Origin: an uncultured Clostridia bacterium
Lineage (GTDB): Bacteria; Bacillota; Clostridia; Christensenellales; Borkfalkiaceae
Reading direction: 5' to 3'
NCBI GenBank assembly: GCA_947629725.1
Contig: CANREU010000077.1
Span: forward strand, 1 to 7,195
DNA: 7,195 nucleotides
A program made the position numbers and the translations under genes. The notes beneath the pieces are model-generated. The model did not search any database and had not been told where the DNA came from. It worked only from the letters and a program-made list of their open reading frames with translations. Of the stretch, positions 6,581-7,195 are shown in pieces (the first letter of the stretch is position 1; every line of letters begins with the position of its first letter).

Positions 6581-7141
6581 ATGGAAAAGACCCTTCTCTG
6601 CAAAACATGGAAGACAAAGACGCTCGCCGCCCTTCTTGCCGTCGCCGCGGCGGTCCTCCTGCCCCAACTCGTCCACGGGCTCGGGCTCGTCTCGGGGCTC
6701 GGGAGCAAGCTCGGCGAGGCGCTCCTGCCCATGCACATCTCCATCCTGCTCGTCGGCTTTTTCGCGGGCGCTTGGGCGGGCCTTGTGGCGGGCGTATTCG
6801 CCCCCCTTGTGAGCTTTGCCCTCACTTCGGCGTGGGGGACGCCCATGCCCGCGGCGGCGATGCTGCCCTTCATGATGATAGAACTCGGCGTTTACGGCCT
6901 CACGGCGGGGCTGCTTGCGCGCACCCGTCTGCCCGCCGTGCTCTCCCTCGCCGTCGCCCAGATCGCGGGCCGAGCCGTGCGTGCGCTCGCCATCGCCATC
7001 GGGATCTATCTCTTCGGCGCCGCTCTGCCCGTCTCCGTCATCTGGACGAGCATTCTCACGGGGCTCCCTGGGCTCCTCTTGCAGTGGATCCTCGTGCCCC
7101 TCATCCTGTTCTGCACGGAAAAGAGGTCCCGCCGTGGATGA
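6581..7141 (+). CDS. ECF transporter S-component-like membrane protein
   Basis: The 186-residue product is strongly hydrophobic, with about five to six membrane segments (roughly residues 14-32, 51-66, 67-83, 92-112, 116-145 and 152-178) and a basic C-terminal end (EKRSRRG). The segment LLPMHISILLVGFFAGAWAGLVAGVFAPLVS and the following MLPFMMIELGVYGLTAGLL match the pattern of substrate-binding S components of energy-coupling-factor vitamin or metal importers, which work with a shared ATPase/transmembrane module encoded elsewhere. No A or T component is in the window. The substrate is not identifiable. The start is firm: AAGGAG at 6568-6573, overlapping the previous stop codon, with a 7-base spacer. 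Its 3' end overlaps the start of the next gene by 8 bases. Confidence 0.85.
   Translation: MEKTLLCKTWKTKTLAALLAVAAAVLLPQLVHGLGLVSGLGSKLGEALLPMHISILLVGFFAGAWAGLVAGVFAPLVSFALTSAWGTPMPAAAMLPFMMIELGVYGLTAGLLARTRLPAVLSLAVAQIAGRAVRALAIAIGIYLFGAALPVSVIWTSILTGLPGLLLQWILVPLILFCTEKRSRRG
7121..7126 (+). promoter_or_regulatory. Shine-Dalgarno supporting a GTG start for the next gene
   Basis: AAGAGG, inside the coding end of the S-component gene, lies 7 bases before GTG at 7134. This spacing is what decides that the next gene begins with GTG here and not with the ATG at 7138, which is in another frame and runs into a stop at 7189-7191. Confidence 0.6.
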
Positions 7142-7195
7142 AGCCTGCGCCCGCGCCCTCCTCGATGAGGGGGCGACCCTCGCCCTCGTGAAGGG
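7134..7195 (+). CDS. DUF1893-like protein, N-terminal start (partial)
   Basis: A reading frame opens with GTG at 7134 and stays open to the window edge, giving MDEACARALLDEGATLALVKG when GTG is read as Met. This resembles the N-terminus of DUF1893 proteins (TM1506-type, with a cytidine-deaminase-like fold and unknown function), in which a short helix is followed by a strand ending in a VLVKDG-like turn. Only about 20 residues are visible, so the family call is tentative; that a gene starts here is more secure, because of the ribosome binding site and the 8-base overlap with the preceding stop codon. The coupling suggests a working link between the S component and this protein. Confidence 0.55.
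   Translation, partial: MDEACARALLDEGATLALVK

Noticed and set aside
7138..7191. Short frame starting with ATG at 7138
   Set aside because: It ends after 17 codons in a Pro/Ser-rich shadow sequence; the GTG frame at 7134 has the better ribosome binding site spacing and a family-like N-terminus.

Overview
The window reads as a compact, GC-rich bacterial chromosome segment in which every gene is on the + strand with very short gaps. Gene content (oxygen-sensitive class III ribonucleotide reductase, an aldo/keto reductase with Fe-S clusters, an ECF-type S component, a DUF1893-like gene, AAGGAG-type ribosome binding sites) points to a strict anaerobe of the Clostridia/Firmicutes kind, probably a high-GC gut or uncultured lineage. 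That placement comes from gene families and ribosome binding sites only, and I cannot name a genus.

Layout. Positions 1-125 are the 3' end of nrdD (anaerobic ribonucleotide reductase, with the glycyl-radical motif). nrdG, its radical-SAM activase, follows at 156-677. An M29-family metallo-aminopeptidase is at 705-1931. Then comes the most interesting part, two adjacent G3E/CobW-type P-loop proteins. The first (1973-3079) is a COG0523-like metal chaperone with an extreme His/Asp insert of four units. The second (3083-4024) has a CobW-like P-loop domain fused to a Cys-rich C-terminal domain resembling the end of DUF1980/TIGR03943 (YcgQ-like) proteins. A short flavodoxin (4034-4516) closes this run, and a hairpin plus T-tract overlapping its stop codon looks like an intrinsic terminator.

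A second run begins after an AT-rich pocket with a perfect 13-bp palindrome over the start codon. It holds an m5C RNA methyltransferase of the RsmB/RsmF (NOL1/NOP2/Sun) type (4547-5446), an aldo/keto reductase with a C-terminal ferredoxin-like module (5460-6569), an ECF transporter S-component-like membrane protein (6581-7141), and the start of a DUF1893-like gene (7134 to window end) that begins with GTG and overlaps its neighbour.

How they may work together. NrdD/NrdG supply deoxynucleotides without oxygen. The two GTPase-like proteins are probably a metal (most likely zinc) handling pair in which features usually found in one protein are divided: the first keeps the CxCC metal motif but has lost NKxD, and the second keeps an N-x-x-D motif but lacks CxCC. 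Metal-dependent neighbours (the zinc-site protein NrdD and the M29 peptidase) are conceivable clients, but this is inference from position only. There is no stretch longer than 300 bases without a gene, and I see no RNA genes, mobile elements or CRISPR arrays.
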